Below are positions 1 to 8,600 of a DNA stretch of 14,898 nucleotides, one piece after another. Source of the DNA: Coemansia sp. RSA 1804 (lineage: Eukaryota > Kickxellomycota > Kickxellomycetes > Kickxellales > Kickxellaceae); contig JANBTH010000555.1 of assembly GCA_027578815.1 (NCBI GenBank), forward strand, positions 1 to 14,898, written 5' to 3'. The notes beneath the pieces are model-generated. The model was given only the letters and a program-made list of their open reading frames with translations, had not been told where the DNA came from and did not search any database. Numbering within the stretch: the stretch's first letter is position 1; every line of letters starts with the position of its first letter. Made by a program: the position numbers and the translations under genes.

Positions 1-328
1 CTGGCCAATTGGAGGGCAGGTGGCAAATTCTTTTCAATCTTTTCTTTTCGGTTGCTGCCTCTACACGCATGAACGCCATCTAGCGAATGGGAGATGCCGC
101 GCTGCTATTCGCTGGGCACCCAGCCCTTTTTTCCTTCTTTTTTTCCTCGCTGGCTTGATCACTTTTTTCGGGCCAGCATGTCGATTTTTTGTTGCTTGCC
201 TTCTTTTTTTTTGGTTCTCCGATGACAATGGCAGTCAAGAAGAGCGATTAGACCATGCATTTTCCCAGCACATGAGGTGTTTATGAGCGAATGCTGCGAG
301 TTACTAAAAAGAAAATAAAAGAAAGCAC
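1..328. other. left-edge stretch without a recognised gene
   Basis: This stretch holds the 3' flank of the minus-strand COQ2 gene and whatever lies beyond the left edge. A plus-strand open frame covers 20-286, but it begins at GTG rather than ATG and encodes a low-complexity Phe/Leu-rich peptide from T-rich DNA, so I do not call it a gene. A palindromic CCAAT-type box (GGCCAATTGG) sits at 2-11. It could belong to the promoter of a minus-strand gene off the left edge, but nothing else supports that. Several T-runs lie at about 127-150 and 183-212. Confidence 0.4.
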
Positions 329-1919
329 TCAGTCTAATTTATCCAAGAATTGCGAGTCGCTTTTGCCATCGTTATCGGAGCCATACCTTTTGTAGATAAT
401 GTCCGCCATAATCCCAGCTAGAATAATTCCACCAAACCAGGTGTTTGATCTGAATATTTTCCAGCAAGTCGCAGGATCGTTAATGTTAACGCTTTTAAGC
501 TGCCATATAAGATGAGAAGATCCGGCACCTAGTACCGTGCCAAAAAAAGGTATTCCCTGGCCGTTCATATATCCGGATAAACAAATTAATCCTATAGTTG
601 AGGCAGAGAAGGCCGACAGGATAGCTTTAGTGTTGTCGCCAAAAAGTAGCGATGTCGATTTGACACCAGCGGCAACATCGTCTCGTTTATCTTGGTGTCC
701 ATATATAGTATCGTAAACAAGTGTCCATGATACACCTGCCGCATAGAGCGGCAGTGTCACCAACCAATCCATGCCACCAGCCATTGCAGACCATCCGACC
801 AACGCGCCCCAGTTAAACGCAAGCCCAAGCACAAGTTGTGGCCAGTAGGTAATTCGCTTCATAAATGGATATATAATGACAAAGGGCATCGATCCGAGGC
901 AAAAGAGAATAGTGTACGGATTCAGCTGCACTAGAACGCCCAATCCAGCCGAAAGCTGGACACCAAGAAAGAGAAAAGCTCTTTTTCTGCTTATGATACC
1001 AGATGCAATTGGCCGAGTTTTAGTACGCTCAACCTACAGAGGATAAATAGAATTAATGACGGTTAAAAGAGATAACATTAACAGCAAGATCTGGCAAGCA
1101 AAGGAAAAGAAAAAACATTATCTGGGTAAATATACAAGGACAAGTGTCGTCAGCTTTTCTTTATTATTCAGCCTTTACAAACAGTATAAGAGCAATAAAT
1201 AACAAGCGTAGCATATTGGCGTATGAGTCAAGTCATACTTTTGGTATAAGGAACTAATGATACATATGTAATTCAGAAAGGAAAGAAATACTTGCCATTT
1301 TGTCGAATTTAACATCCCACATGTCGTTAATCGTGCAGCCAGCGCCACGCATGATTAACGCACCTGTTCCAAATAGACCCATCATATATACCATATCAAC
1401 GACAGGAATTCCACCACTAAACGCAGCCATTCCGATTCCCCAAGTGCATGGCCAGTACAGGAGCCATGTTCCAATCGGTTTATCAATGCGTGTGAGATAC
1501 AGATATGGACGCATCTTTTCAGGAAACCTATCAATGAATGGGCCATATCTCAGTTCAATGGGCCGCGACTCTGTATCTATCAAGCCTTCTGAATGAAAAT
1601 CAGACGGGCTGTTGTCTTCGCTTGTTCTTGGTTCTGTTGATAGCTGTCTAACATTTGCAGCAAAGCTATAAGCACACGGATTCCAGCATAGTTTTCTCTT
1701 ATCGCTGAAACGCAATGTAGAAAAGCCAGCAGTTCTAACAGTGTTAACATGTTTCAATGCGTTTGGCTGAGGTAAACTTGCAAAAAGGGCAGGCTGGGGA
1801 TAATCCAGAAGCCATTTTCTCTTGAATACAAGCGACCGTCTACCTGCAAGTGTTGTTGATGACGCCAGTGGCAGAACGGCGTTACCTTTAATAGCAGCAG
1901 CTTTCAAAGAAAAAGACAT
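329..1919 (-). CDS. COQ2: 4-hydroxybenzoate polyprenyltransferase, mitochondrial (COQ2)
   Basis: This is an integral inner-mitochondrial-membrane UbiA-family prenyltransferase. It joins the polyprenyl tail to 4-hydroxybenzoate in ubiquinone synthesis. I build it from exon 1 at 1296-1919 and exon 2 at 329-1033, giving 442 residues. The start is the ATG at 1919; the frame runs further upstream only to a GTG. The first 95 or so residues are Ser/Ala/Arg/Lys-rich with few acids, as expected for a mitochondrial presequence. The first Asp-rich prenyl-diphosphate/Mg motif, NDMWDVKFD, is at residues 198-206, followed across the junction by VERTKTRPIASG, a hallmark of the family. The second Asp motif, YDTIYGHQDKRDD, is at 315-327. 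Hydrophobic segments alternate through both halves. The intron has a GC rather than a GT donor (see its own entry). The gene diverges from the membrane protein gene at 2247 across 327 bp. Function is very well supported; the exact N-terminus is less so. Confidence 0.95.
1034..1295 (-). other. COQ2 intron with GC-AG boundaries
   Basis: This 262-nt intron runs, on the minus strand, from donor ATG|GCAAGTATT to acceptor CTGTAG|GTTGAG. It is phase 0. Splicing exactly here joins NDMWDVKFDKM to VERTKTRPIASG, which restores the conserved UbiA segment without a gap. Using the GT two bases further in would add four bases and read into a stop just after the junction. The donor otherwise matches the U1 consensus well. 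Reading through instead adds 13 non-conserved residues and then a stop. Confidence 0.85.
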
Positions 1920-2246
1920 GTCAAACACAAAAAAGAGTCAAATATAAAGTAATACTGGTTTAAAAAAGCATATACAAAAGCATTATTTCAAGGGAAAAAG
2001 AAAGATAAGGCAAGCTCATGAAATCATCGCCATTATGTAGGAGATAAAGATTGCAGAATATCAGATCAAAATGGTCCCTTTTTGATGAACAAGTAAAAAA
2101 ACACTCCAACCGGTCTGGCTTCAAAACAATTCTGTAAAACACAAACTCTGTTGTCTTCTCTTTTGTTTTGCATTTAGTACTCTTGCGACTGTCGTGGCTT
2201 GCTCAGCAATTTTGTAAACCCCTTTTGAAAACAGCAATTTGTGTAG
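1920..2246. promoter_or_regulatory. divergent intergenic region between COQ2 and the membrane protein gene
   Basis: This 327-bp AT-rich spacer separates two divergent start codons, so both promoters should lie here. I see no clear TATA box or recognised factor site. A T-rich stretch at about 2158-2172 lies 75-90 bases before the plus-strand ATG. The minus-strand open frame at 1960-2142 is short and low complexity, and I do not call it. Confidence 0.5.
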
Positions 2247-2885
2247 ATGGGGAGAAGAAAACAACAGCTAGACAGCATTAGGCCTTCTACCGACAAGATT
2301 GACGCGTCTAGAAATGAGCTAGACGAATTGCACGCATTAGCACCTGGTAGCGGCACAACCGTAGAGGAGCAGTTTGACATTCTAAGCGGCGTGGAGCAGC
2401 AACGCTTGCTTCAAAAGATGATTGCGGAAAACGAGGCCGATATCCAGACCTTTTCTGCCTTCTTAAAACTTCCTACAGCTGCGCTACTGATGCTCAATTT
2501 AGTTTTTGCTTACAATTATGCTCTTTCAGGGTTCGGGTCTTCTAGGGCAACAAGAACTCCTGTGCTGCCGTTTTCCAGCTACGAACTGCACTCGGATCAT
2601 CCCATTTTAGGAACAGAAATATCGGTTGTTATTCTACAATTTGCTATTTACTTGCTGTCGTCAAGACGCTGGGATATGCTTGTACAGTATGGAATATTTG
2701 GCTCCTTCGTTGCTTGCTTTGGGCATGTGCTTTTTTGTCGTAGCAATGGTATTGTGGAATTGGTTTGGTGGCTTCTTCCAGTACTCAATCTTGTTGTTGT
2801 ATGCTATGCTCAGTTCAACATGAGGCGTAGCAGACAGGCAATAGAATCACTGTCAGAGCGAAACACGCGTAGTAAAGTTGATTGA
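2247..2885 (+). CDS. predicted four-pass membrane protein of unrecognised family
   Basis: This uninterrupted frame of 212 residues starts at an ATG and ends in TGA. I do not recognise the family. The first 70 or so residues are charged and probably soluble, with a basic start (GRRKQQ) and a likely helical acidic/Gln stretch at about 38-70. Four hydrophobic segments follow at about 75-95, 121-138, 143-163 and 168-188. The C-terminal tail is short and basic (MRRSRQAIESLSERNTRSK). There is no signal peptide and no catalytic motif I can see. The coding-like composition, the ATG start, the length and the clean alternation of membrane segments argue for a real gene. By layout it would sit in an organelle membrane such as ER or nuclear envelope, but that is a guess. 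It diverges from COQ2, and the spacing could allow a shared promoter. Confidence 0.75.
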   Translation: MGRRKQQLDSIRPSTDKIDASRNELDELHALAPGSGTTVEEQFDILSGVEQQRLLQKMIAENEADIQTFSAFLKLPTAALLMLNLVFAYNYALSGFGSSRATRTPVLPFSSYELHSDHPILGTEISVVILQFAIYLLSSRRWDMLVQYGIFGSFVACFGHVLFCRSNGIVELVWWLLPVLNLVVVCYAQFNMRRSRQAIESLSERNTRSKVD

Positions 2886-3234
2886 TCAAGGGTCTGTGGG
2901 GTCTCAGCTTTAACTACTGTACTTTTTCGAATGGGTTTGGGTTTGGGTTTGGTCGATCTTTTTCTGCGTCAAATGGAATACTAGATATGCACTAGGTGGA
3001 GAGTTAGGTTCATTTGCACTGTGGTGAATGGGCCATCACCCATTCTAGCGTGTGGGCTGCACTACAAAACCAATGCCGACTTTTACACCAAAATGCTTTG
3101 CAACTCCACGACATGATACGTAAAAACGATGAGGAAAAACGCAAACCAAGTTGCAAAATTTAGTATTTGTATACTCGCTTTCTTTAAGAAAAAGGATTCA
3201 CTAAAATATACACTACATGCTCTATCCATAGCCA
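2886..3234. other. convergent 3' region of the membrane protein and cytochrome b5 genes
   Basis: This 349-bp stretch holds the 3' ends of two converging genes. It contains three tandem GGGTTT units at 2933-2950 and no convincing coding frame. A minus-strand open frame at 3083-3277 overlaps the end of the cytochrome b5 gene out of frame and looks like a shadow. No clear AATAAA was found for either gene. Confidence 0.5.
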
Positions 3235-3735
3235 TCACGTCTTTGCTGGCTCGCGTATAACAATGCCTACAAAACATTCACGCAGCATGCGTTCGGCATT
3301 AACCCAAGCATGCGTTTCCATAAACAGCTGTGTTCCATCCTTTCCTGCTGCTCGCATGATCTGGCCTCTTCCGCCAGGATGGAAATCGAGATACCGAGTA
3401 ACATTGTAAACCCTGTCAAAAACAATCAGCCAGCAATCGTCGACTGTATTGTGTTTCGATATCTCATCTGTTGTCAGTCTCTGGGGCTCCTTCACACCTC
3501 GCAGGTCCTCCCCAGAAGACATCAGCCGTTCCCAGTCAAGTGGGGAATGTCCGGGCTTTAATACAATCTTTTTGCGCGATCGTTTCGCACTAGGTGTCGA
3601 CACGCTCAGCATCTGGGGGCTGTTCTGCAATGGAAAATTAAATGCAATTCCTTTGCTTGTCTGTGGCTCTACTTCATTTACATCCAGAACTTCAAGAGAT
3701 GTATTTGGTTGTTCGGTTATAGGAGACGAGACCAT
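3235..3735 (-). CDS. stand-alone cytochrome b5-like heme protein (Irc21 / Ncb5or N-terminal type)
   Basis: This 166-residue intronless protein starts at the ATG at 3735. Residues 1-55 are Ser/Pro-rich and probably disordered. Residues 56-80 carry KIVLKPGHSPLDWERL and a following SGEDLRG, the short segment that precedes the heme domain in yeast Irc21 and in animal cytochrome b5 reductase 4 (Ncb5or). The b5 domain covers about 85-160. Its axial histidines are H119 in HPGG (119-122) and H142 in THAWVN. The flavin reductase parts of Ncb5or are absent, as in fungal Irc21-like proteins, so it probably passes electrons to or from a separate partner. There is no C-terminal membrane anchor, which suggests a soluble protein. 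The assignment to this b5 subgroup is firm; the physiological partner cannot be read from the sequence. Confidence 0.9.
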   Translation of the reverse strand: MVSSPITEQPNTSLEVLDVNEVEPQTSKGIAFNFPLQNSPQMLSVSTPSAKRSRKKIVLKPGHSPLDWERLMSSGEDLRGVKEPQRLTTDEISKHNTVDDCWLIVFDRVYNVTRYLDFHPGGRGQIMRAAGKDGTQLFMETHAWVNAERMLRECFVGIVIREPAKT

Positions 3736-4382
3736 TATTCAAATACTGCTCTTTTTTGTTTCCGGTTGTCTAGAACTGAGACAGAGCGTATTTGTCTTAT
3801 AAAAGTGATGAAAATAGAAAATAAGCTAGCGGTGATGACTTGCGTATATAGTAAAAGTGCATGTCAGCAGACACTGTAAAGAGTAACAGTACATTATGTG
3901 AAGACTTTTTTATGGGTTCATTAGCCCGCTGTAATTCATTTCAACGGATACGCAAGCATTAAACATTCAACAAGGCTCTGTGCCCAATTTGGATCATAAA
4001 ATGTACTGCATTTTCGTTGAGTTTGGGCGTTATTATTGATTTTATGAGCAGACAGATTGCCGCAAGGCTTATACACATGCGCTTCTGCCTAAATGAAGCT
4101 CCTCCATTTTGTGTGATACGTAGCGATTAAGGTGATCCATCCGGATTTAGTGGGCAATCACTGATTAAAATATTTTTTAGGTCTCTTTCACTGAAGACCC
4201 GATCAGCAAGGACAAAAAGAGGGGGTTTTTTTTAAAAAAAAAAAAAGATATGCCTTTGGCAAAGGTTGTACTGGTTTGTATCAATTTTCTACACTCCTTT
4301 TTCTATGCAACAGAGTACATAGCTATTTTAAGAAACCCTTTTGCTGCGCTTTCAATTCAAACACAAAGCGCTAGTTCAATTA
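3736..4382. promoter_or_regulatory. divergent promoter region between the cytochrome b5 gene and RIX7
   Basis: This 647-bp spacer lies between divergent start codons. A T8-A13 block at 4226-4246, preceded by five G, lies about 140 bp before the RIX7 ATG. Such poly(dA:dT) tracts commonly keep fungal promoters free of nucleosomes. A five-codon upstream frame (ATG at 4305, TAG at 4320-4322) lies 60 nt ahead of the RIX7 ATG and might be in its leader. No longer coding frame is supported. Confidence 0.6.
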
Positions 4383-7076
4383 ATGGCCGGCAGCACGAAC
4401 AAAAGACCACGCAGCGGTGGGCTCACTAGCAGCCTTGACAGTCAGATTAAGCGGTATATTCAGCGGTATATAGAGGAGGAGCATGAAACAGCAGGACAAT
4501 CGATTTTGTTTCCAAGCACAAGTGCGCTAGCTGAATACGTGCGCGAAGTCGACATGGGTCTAAAGAGAAAGAAACTCTCATTGGTAGAGCAAAGCGTGCA
4601 GCGTGTTCTGCCAGCACTCAAGGCTGAAAGCGAAAAGTATACGACAGCTCTATCAGCGGCTGTAGACTCAGAGCAAGGCCATTCCAGTGACGAAGATCAT
4701 AGCATTGGTGCCTCGTCCCGCTTTGATGACATTGAGGCTGCACCAACCATGCAAGTTCGAGATACTAATGCCATAAACGGGTCATTGTTACGCCTGTGGA
4801 ACAGTCAAGCCGATAAACAGTTAGCTTCTGGGACTAAAGCAAAGCTATCCACTATCAAATCCATTAATTCTGGACTCATCAGCAGGGATGGTGCGAGCGG
4901 CAGTCGTGCTAGCAGCACAATGACTCAGGGTGGCCTAGATGAGGCAAATGTATCGAGTAACGAAAGAGGAAGTGGCTATACTGAGCCTGTTCCCACCGCT
5001 ATTGTCGAGGAGAAAGGAGAAAATTATTCTACATCGACAGATCCGTTTGATGGCCAGAATAAGGAAAAGACTGCTAGAAAGAAAAGGCGTACAAAGGATT
5101 CTAGGAGATCATCATACGCGCCACCAGACACACGGCTATCCAGTCTTGGTGGTGTAGACTCATGTGTTGAAGATGTGCTTGAGCTTATAGTTATGCCGTT
5201 AAAGCATCCTGAGATATACCTCCATACAGGTGTACAGCCCCCACGCGGTGTCTTGCTTCATGGACCGCCTGGATGCGGCAAGACGCTTCTTGCCAATGCT
5301 ATCGCAGGCGAAGTTGGCGTTCCATTTATTCAAATATCCGCGCCGTCGATTGTCTCTGGGATGTCGGGAGAATCGGAAAAGAAGCTTCGTGAGGTCTTTG
5401 AGGAAGCACGCGAGCTTGCTCCGTGCATTGTCTTTATTGACGAAATTGACGCAATAACGCCAAAGCGCGAAAATGCACAAAGGGAAATGGAGCGGCGGAT
5501 TGTAGCCCAGATGCTGACATGTATCGACGATATATCCTGGGATAAGACCAACAATAAGCCCGTCATGCTCATTGGGGCAACGAATCGGCCCGATTCGCTG
5601 GATCCTGCGTTGAGACGCGCCGGACGCTTCGATCGAGAGATTGCTATGAGCGTTCCTGATGAGGATGCGCGCCAGCAGATACTTGAGGTTCTCTGCAGCA
5701 AGCTGCTCTTGTCTGGCGATTTTAATATCAAGGAGCTTGCCAAACTCACTCCAGGATATGTTGGGGCCGATCTCACAGCTCTTACAACTGCCGCAGGTAT
5801 GATTGCTGTGAAACGCATATTTAATAGCCTTCCGTCATTCTTTGCCAAGACGGAAATGGATATCCAGACCTGTGTGAAAAATTCTTTCGAGACAGCAACA
5901 AAGGCAACGACGGCTGTTTCAGAACCTTGTGAGCATCAGGAACCTGACAGCATGTGTGTAGATTCTGAGACGTCAGCAGAAGCTAATAATCGGTCACCTA
6001 ACATTCCAAGCACGCCCGTTCTGTGGGATGCAAAACCAGCAACAGAGAAGATCCGTACCATTGCTAGCTTTCTAGCCAGCCATCCTGATCCACTGAGCGA
6101 TTATGAGCTTGCTCCACTGTCAATCACGAATTCGGACTTTTTGGAAGCTTTAAAGAAGGTGCAGCCTTCAGCAAAACGTGAGGGCTTTGCCACGGTTCCT
6201 GGAGTCACCTGGAGCGATATTGGTGCACTGTCAAAGGTTCGGGAAGAGCTTCGCATGGCGGTTGTCGAACCTATACGCCATCCTGAGATTTTTGCGCAAG
6301 TTGGGATAACTGCCCCGGCTGGGGTGTTGCTTTGGGGTCCGCCTGGCAACGGCAAAACGCTGCTGGCAAAAGCAATTGCAAACGAGTCGCATACAAACTT
6401 TATTAGCGTTAAAGGTGGCGAGCTTATGTCCAAGTATGTTGGTGATAGCGAGCGGGCAGTGAGGCAGGTGTTTGCGCGCGCACGAGCATCCAGCCCATGT
6501 GTCATATTTTTTGATGAGCTTGATGCCCTGTGTAGTCGTCGCAGTGGCGAACAGAATGAGGCATCTGCGCGTGTTGTGAATACGTTGCTGACTGAGATTG
6601 ATGGTATGGAATCGCGAAAGCGAGTATATGTTATTGCTGCAACCAACCGGCCTGATATAATTGATCCCGCAATGCTTCGTCCCGGTCGCTTGGATAAACT
6701 GCTCTATATTGAATTACCGACTCCTTCAGAAAGAGCCGACATTCTATCCACGCTGTCGAAAAAGACCCCGCTTGGCGATGATGTGGACCTTGGTTCCATT
6801 GCATCTGATGAGCGTTGCACTGGATTCAGTGGTGCTGACCTTGCGGGGCTTGTTCGCGAGGCGTCTGTGATGGCGCTGCGATCTGTTTTCTTCACGCAAG
6901 ACAAGAATGCAGGTAGCACTCTAACGCCTGTAAATGATGGTCCGCTTAAGACGCGGTCAAAGATTTTAGTTACAAAGGAGCACTTTGACATTGCATTGTC
7001 GCGTACATCGCCTTCCGTATCTGCCAACGATATGAAACGCTACGAGTCTTTGCGAAAACTGTACGGCAGCAATTGA
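4383..7076 (+). CDS. RIX7: nucleolar AAA ATPase Rix7/NVL, pre-60S ribosome biogenesis
   Basis: This 897-residue type II AAA ATPase is of the Rix7 (yeast)/NVL (animal) kind, which remodels pre-60S particles in the nucleolus and nucleus. The start is the ATG at 4383; the 14 codons upstream open only at TTG. Residues 17-80 form the Rix7-type N-terminal helical domain, followed by a long Ser-rich linker and a basic nuclear-localisation-like cluster ARKKRRTKDSRR (231-242). The first ATPase domain has Walker A GPPGCGKT at 294-301, Walker B IVFIDEID at 349-356, sensor GATNRPD at about 398-404 and arginine-finger segment RRAGRFD. The second has GPPGNGKT at 652-659, VIFFDELD at 707-714 and MLRPGRLDK at about 764-772. 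A low-complexity insert of roughly 100 residues separates the two. Both sites look active. p97/Cdc48 is the main alternative, but the N-domain and inter-domain insert favour Rix7. It converges on CSN5. Confidence 0.95.
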   Translation: MAGSTNKRPRSGGLTSSLDSQIKRYIQRYIEEEHETAGQSILFPSTSALAEYVREVDMGLKRKKLSLVEQSVQRVLPALKAESEKYTTALSAAVDSEQGHSSDEDHSIGASSRFDDIEAAPTMQVRDTNAINGSLLRLWNSQADKQLASGTKAKLSTIKSINSGLISRDGASGSRASSTMTQGGLDEANVSSNERGSGYTEPVPTAIVEEKGENYSTSTDPFDGQNKEKTARKKRRTKDSRRSSYAPPDTRLSSLGGVDSCVEDVLELIVMPLKHPEIYLHTGVQPPRGVLLHGPPGCGKTLLANAIAGEVGVPFIQISAPSIVSGMSGESEKKLREVFEEARELAPCIVFIDEIDAITPKRENAQREMERRIVAQMLTCIDDISWDKTNNKPVMLIGATNRPDSLDPALRRAGRFDREIAMSVPDEDARQQILEVLCSKLLLSGDFNIKELAKLTPGYVGADLTALTTAAGMIAVKRIFNSLPSFFAKTEMDIQTCVKNSFETATKATTAVSEPCEHQEPDSMCVDSETSAEANNRSPNIPSTPVLWDAKPATEKIRTIASFLASHPDPLSDYELAPLSITNSDFLEALKKVQPSAKREGFATVPGVTWSDIGALSKVREELRMAVVEPIRHPEIFAQVGITAPAGVLLWGPPGNGKTLLAKAIANESHTNFISVKGGELMSKYVGDSERAVRQVFARARASSPCVIFFDELDALCSRRSGEQNEASARVVNTLLTEIDGMESRKRVYVIAATNRPDIIDPAMLRPGRLDKLLYIELPTPSERADILSTLSKKTPLGDDVDLGSIASDERCTGFSGADLAGLVREASVMALRSVFFTQDKNAGSTLTPVNDGPLKTRSKILVTKEHFDIALSRTSPSVSANDMKRYESLRKLYGSN

Positions 7077-7191
7077 AGTGTTGCTCGTTTTTATTTTATC
7101 TTTCTGATAGTATAAAATAAAGATAAAAGCGATAATACAAAAAGCTGAAAATACTGTACCTACGCTCAAGTCGTCGTCACAAAAAAGGACA
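7077..7191. terminator. compact bidirectional 3'-end region between RIX7 and CSN5
   Basis: Only 115 bp separate the two stop codons. The plus strand has AATAAA at 7116-7121, about 40 nt after the RIX7 stop. The minus strand has AATAAA (TTTATT on plus) at 7090-7095, about 100 nt after the CSN5 stop and only 14 nt from the RIX7 stop. The arms TTTATCTTT (7095-7103) and AAAGATAAA (7119-7127) are exact inverted copies. The two 3' UTRs should therefore overlap. Confidence 0.65.
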
Positions 7192-8166
7192 TCAGGCCTC
7201 AGTAAACAGCTTCGCCTTTAGTCTGTTTGAACGATGTCCTTGTGTGATTTCGTCGGCTATAGCATCGCTTTCCCTAAGAACCTGCTCAAGAGAGGCGCTC
7301 TTCTTTCCATCTTTGCCACAGTAGCTGACTTTATCGGCTATCTCGACCATCTTCTGTGTTATGTAACCACTGTTGGTAATCAATGGCGACTGGGATATAG
7401 TACTAATCCAATGCTTTCGCCACAGACGCTCTAGAAGCTGCTTGTCAAGCGACGATTTAAAGTAGCCGACATCCAGCGAGTAGTATTTGCTCGAGTGCAC
7501 ACCAAAATCCTCAATCTTGTGTAGCGGAACGTTCTGTATTTCGTCAGAATCGGCGCCTACGTTGCTGCTAGGCTGCTGCTCCTCGGGAAAGGCGCGAAAA
7601 GCTCCAAGATCCACCTTTCCCGCAGACATTGTGCGCTTGGGGTCAATGACCACAGCCAGGAATGGATCTTGGTACTTTTGGTTGAGTCTTTGAGTCGACA
7701 CGTCAATACCAGAAAGCCAACAGCCATATCCGGGGTGGGAATGGTACCATCCAATTACATGCTCACGTCTTCCAACTGCCTGGCTCCGCTCCAGGTACTG
7801 AACCATATATTCGTAGCTCTCCTGTTGCGCATTAACCTTGGTCTCGCTACCTTCAACCGGAAGAGCAAAAGCATCGAGCACTACCATCGTCTGACCAACA
7901 ATCTTTCCTAGCATTAGGCCCATTACCTCAATATCACCACCGGAACGGGCATGCATTACCATTTTGACCAAAGCGAGCGAAGATATTTCGGCTTTGCGAA
8001 AGTGGTATATATTGCTGGACCATTGCTTCATGCTCATTTGTTGTGACTGTAGCGCATTGTCGTAATAATATATCAGCTCATCTCCTTTGCTTAGAGGAAC
8101 AACATTGTTTTCAGACTCAAAAAGCTTCAACGCAGCATCCGCTCCTTGGTCACCGGGTGTACTCAT
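7192..8166 (-). CDS. CSN5: COP9 signalosome catalytic subunit 5 (CSN5/RRI1, JAMM protease)
   Basis: This 324-residue protein is the zinc metallo-isopeptidase of the COP9 signalosome, which removes NEDD8/Rub1 from cullins. The ATG at 8166 (MSTPGDQG) is chosen because the upstream in-frame extension opens at TTG, is hydrophobic and non-conserved, and the internal numbering then follows human CSN5 with a constant +4 offset. The MPN+/JAMM residues are all present: E80 in IEVMGLMLGK, H142 and H144 in YHSHPGYGCWLSGID, S152 and D155. The Ins-1 segment LPVEGSETKVNAQ and the KIEDFGVHSSKYYSLDV region are also conserved. The C-terminal 60 residues form the usual helical part. Proteasome Rpn11 is the related alternative, but YGCWLSGIDVSTQ and the KIEDFGVH segment are specific to CSN5. 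It is intronless and diverges from SRP40. Confidence 0.96.
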   Translation of the reverse strand: MSTPGDQGADAALKLFESENNVVPLSKGDELIYYYDNALQSQQMSMKQWSSNIYHFRKAEISSLALVKMVMHARSGGDIEVMGLMLGKIVGQTMVVLDAFALPVEGSETKVNAQQESYEYMVQYLERSQAVGRREHVIGWYHSHPGYGCWLSGIDVSTQRLNQKYQDPFLAVVIDPKRTMSAGKVDLGAFRAFPEEQQPSSNVGADSDEIQNVPLHKIEDFGVHSSKYYSLDVGYFKSSLDKQLLERLWRKHWISTISQSPLITNSGYITQKMVEIADKVSYCGKDGKKSASLEQVLRESDAIADEITQGHRSNRLKAKLFTEA

Positions 8167-8600
8167 TTTGAATCTGTGCTCGTGTTTGCAGATTGATGGG
8201 ATAGATGAGAAAAAAAGTAAAAAATATGTTAAAAAGACAAGAAAGCAAGCAAGCAAAAGGCAGAAATCACAAACCTTAAAAGCCAGCAAGCTTTGTCAAA
8301 AAGAGACACATTTCGGTTATAATTCATGTCAGCGGATGCGCAGGCAAATAACATTTAACAATGTTTTATGAGCCGAGTCGCAATTCGCTACGTTTCATTT
8401 CTGCTACATAAAAAAATCTGCCGAACCGCCTAAAAAAAGATCTGATGTTGTTGAGCTCGTAGATGTTTGCGTTCAGTTCTGCTTTTGCCTCTGTCAAGGA
8501 CTTTCTTGCTTATTTGTATCTTACTCACGCTGTGACCTTGCCTCAATACGCGTGCTTTACGTTCTCTCGCTTGCTTGCTAATAGAAAACATATTTTGATC
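8167..8600. promoter_or_regulatory. divergent region between CSN5 and SRP40
   Basis: This 434-bp AT-rich spacer lies between the CSN5 ATG and the preferred SRP40 ATG. It includes an in-frame upstream ATG for SRP40 at 8463 with no stop in between. The extra 46 residues would be Phe/Leu/Ala-rich and unlike the family, so I read 8463-8600 as leader DNA. GCAA repeats lie near 8243-8258. No specific factor site is recognised. Confidence 0.5.

Noticed and set aside
20..286. Plus-strand 88-residue frame at the left edge
   Set aside because: It starts at GTG, is Phe-rich from T-runs, and has no recognisable domain.
2933..2950. Three GGGTTT units resembling a telomere-type repeat
   Set aside because: Three copies in a 3' intergenic region flanked by ordinary genes are too few to indicate a telomere or interstitial telomere array.
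5330..6646. Long antisense frames inside RIX7
   Set aside because: They are shadows of the double AAA coding region with no domain of their own.
8167..8289. Hydrophobic N-terminal extension of CSN5 resembling a signal anchor
   Set aside because: It opens at TTG, not ATG, and CSN5 is a soluble protein whose numbering fits the ATG at 8166.
8463..8600. In-frame N-terminal extension of SRP40 from an upstream ATG
   Set aside because: The 46 extra residues are hydrophobic and T-rich in DNA, and the LisH-like start follows the ATG at 8601. It remains a possible alternative.
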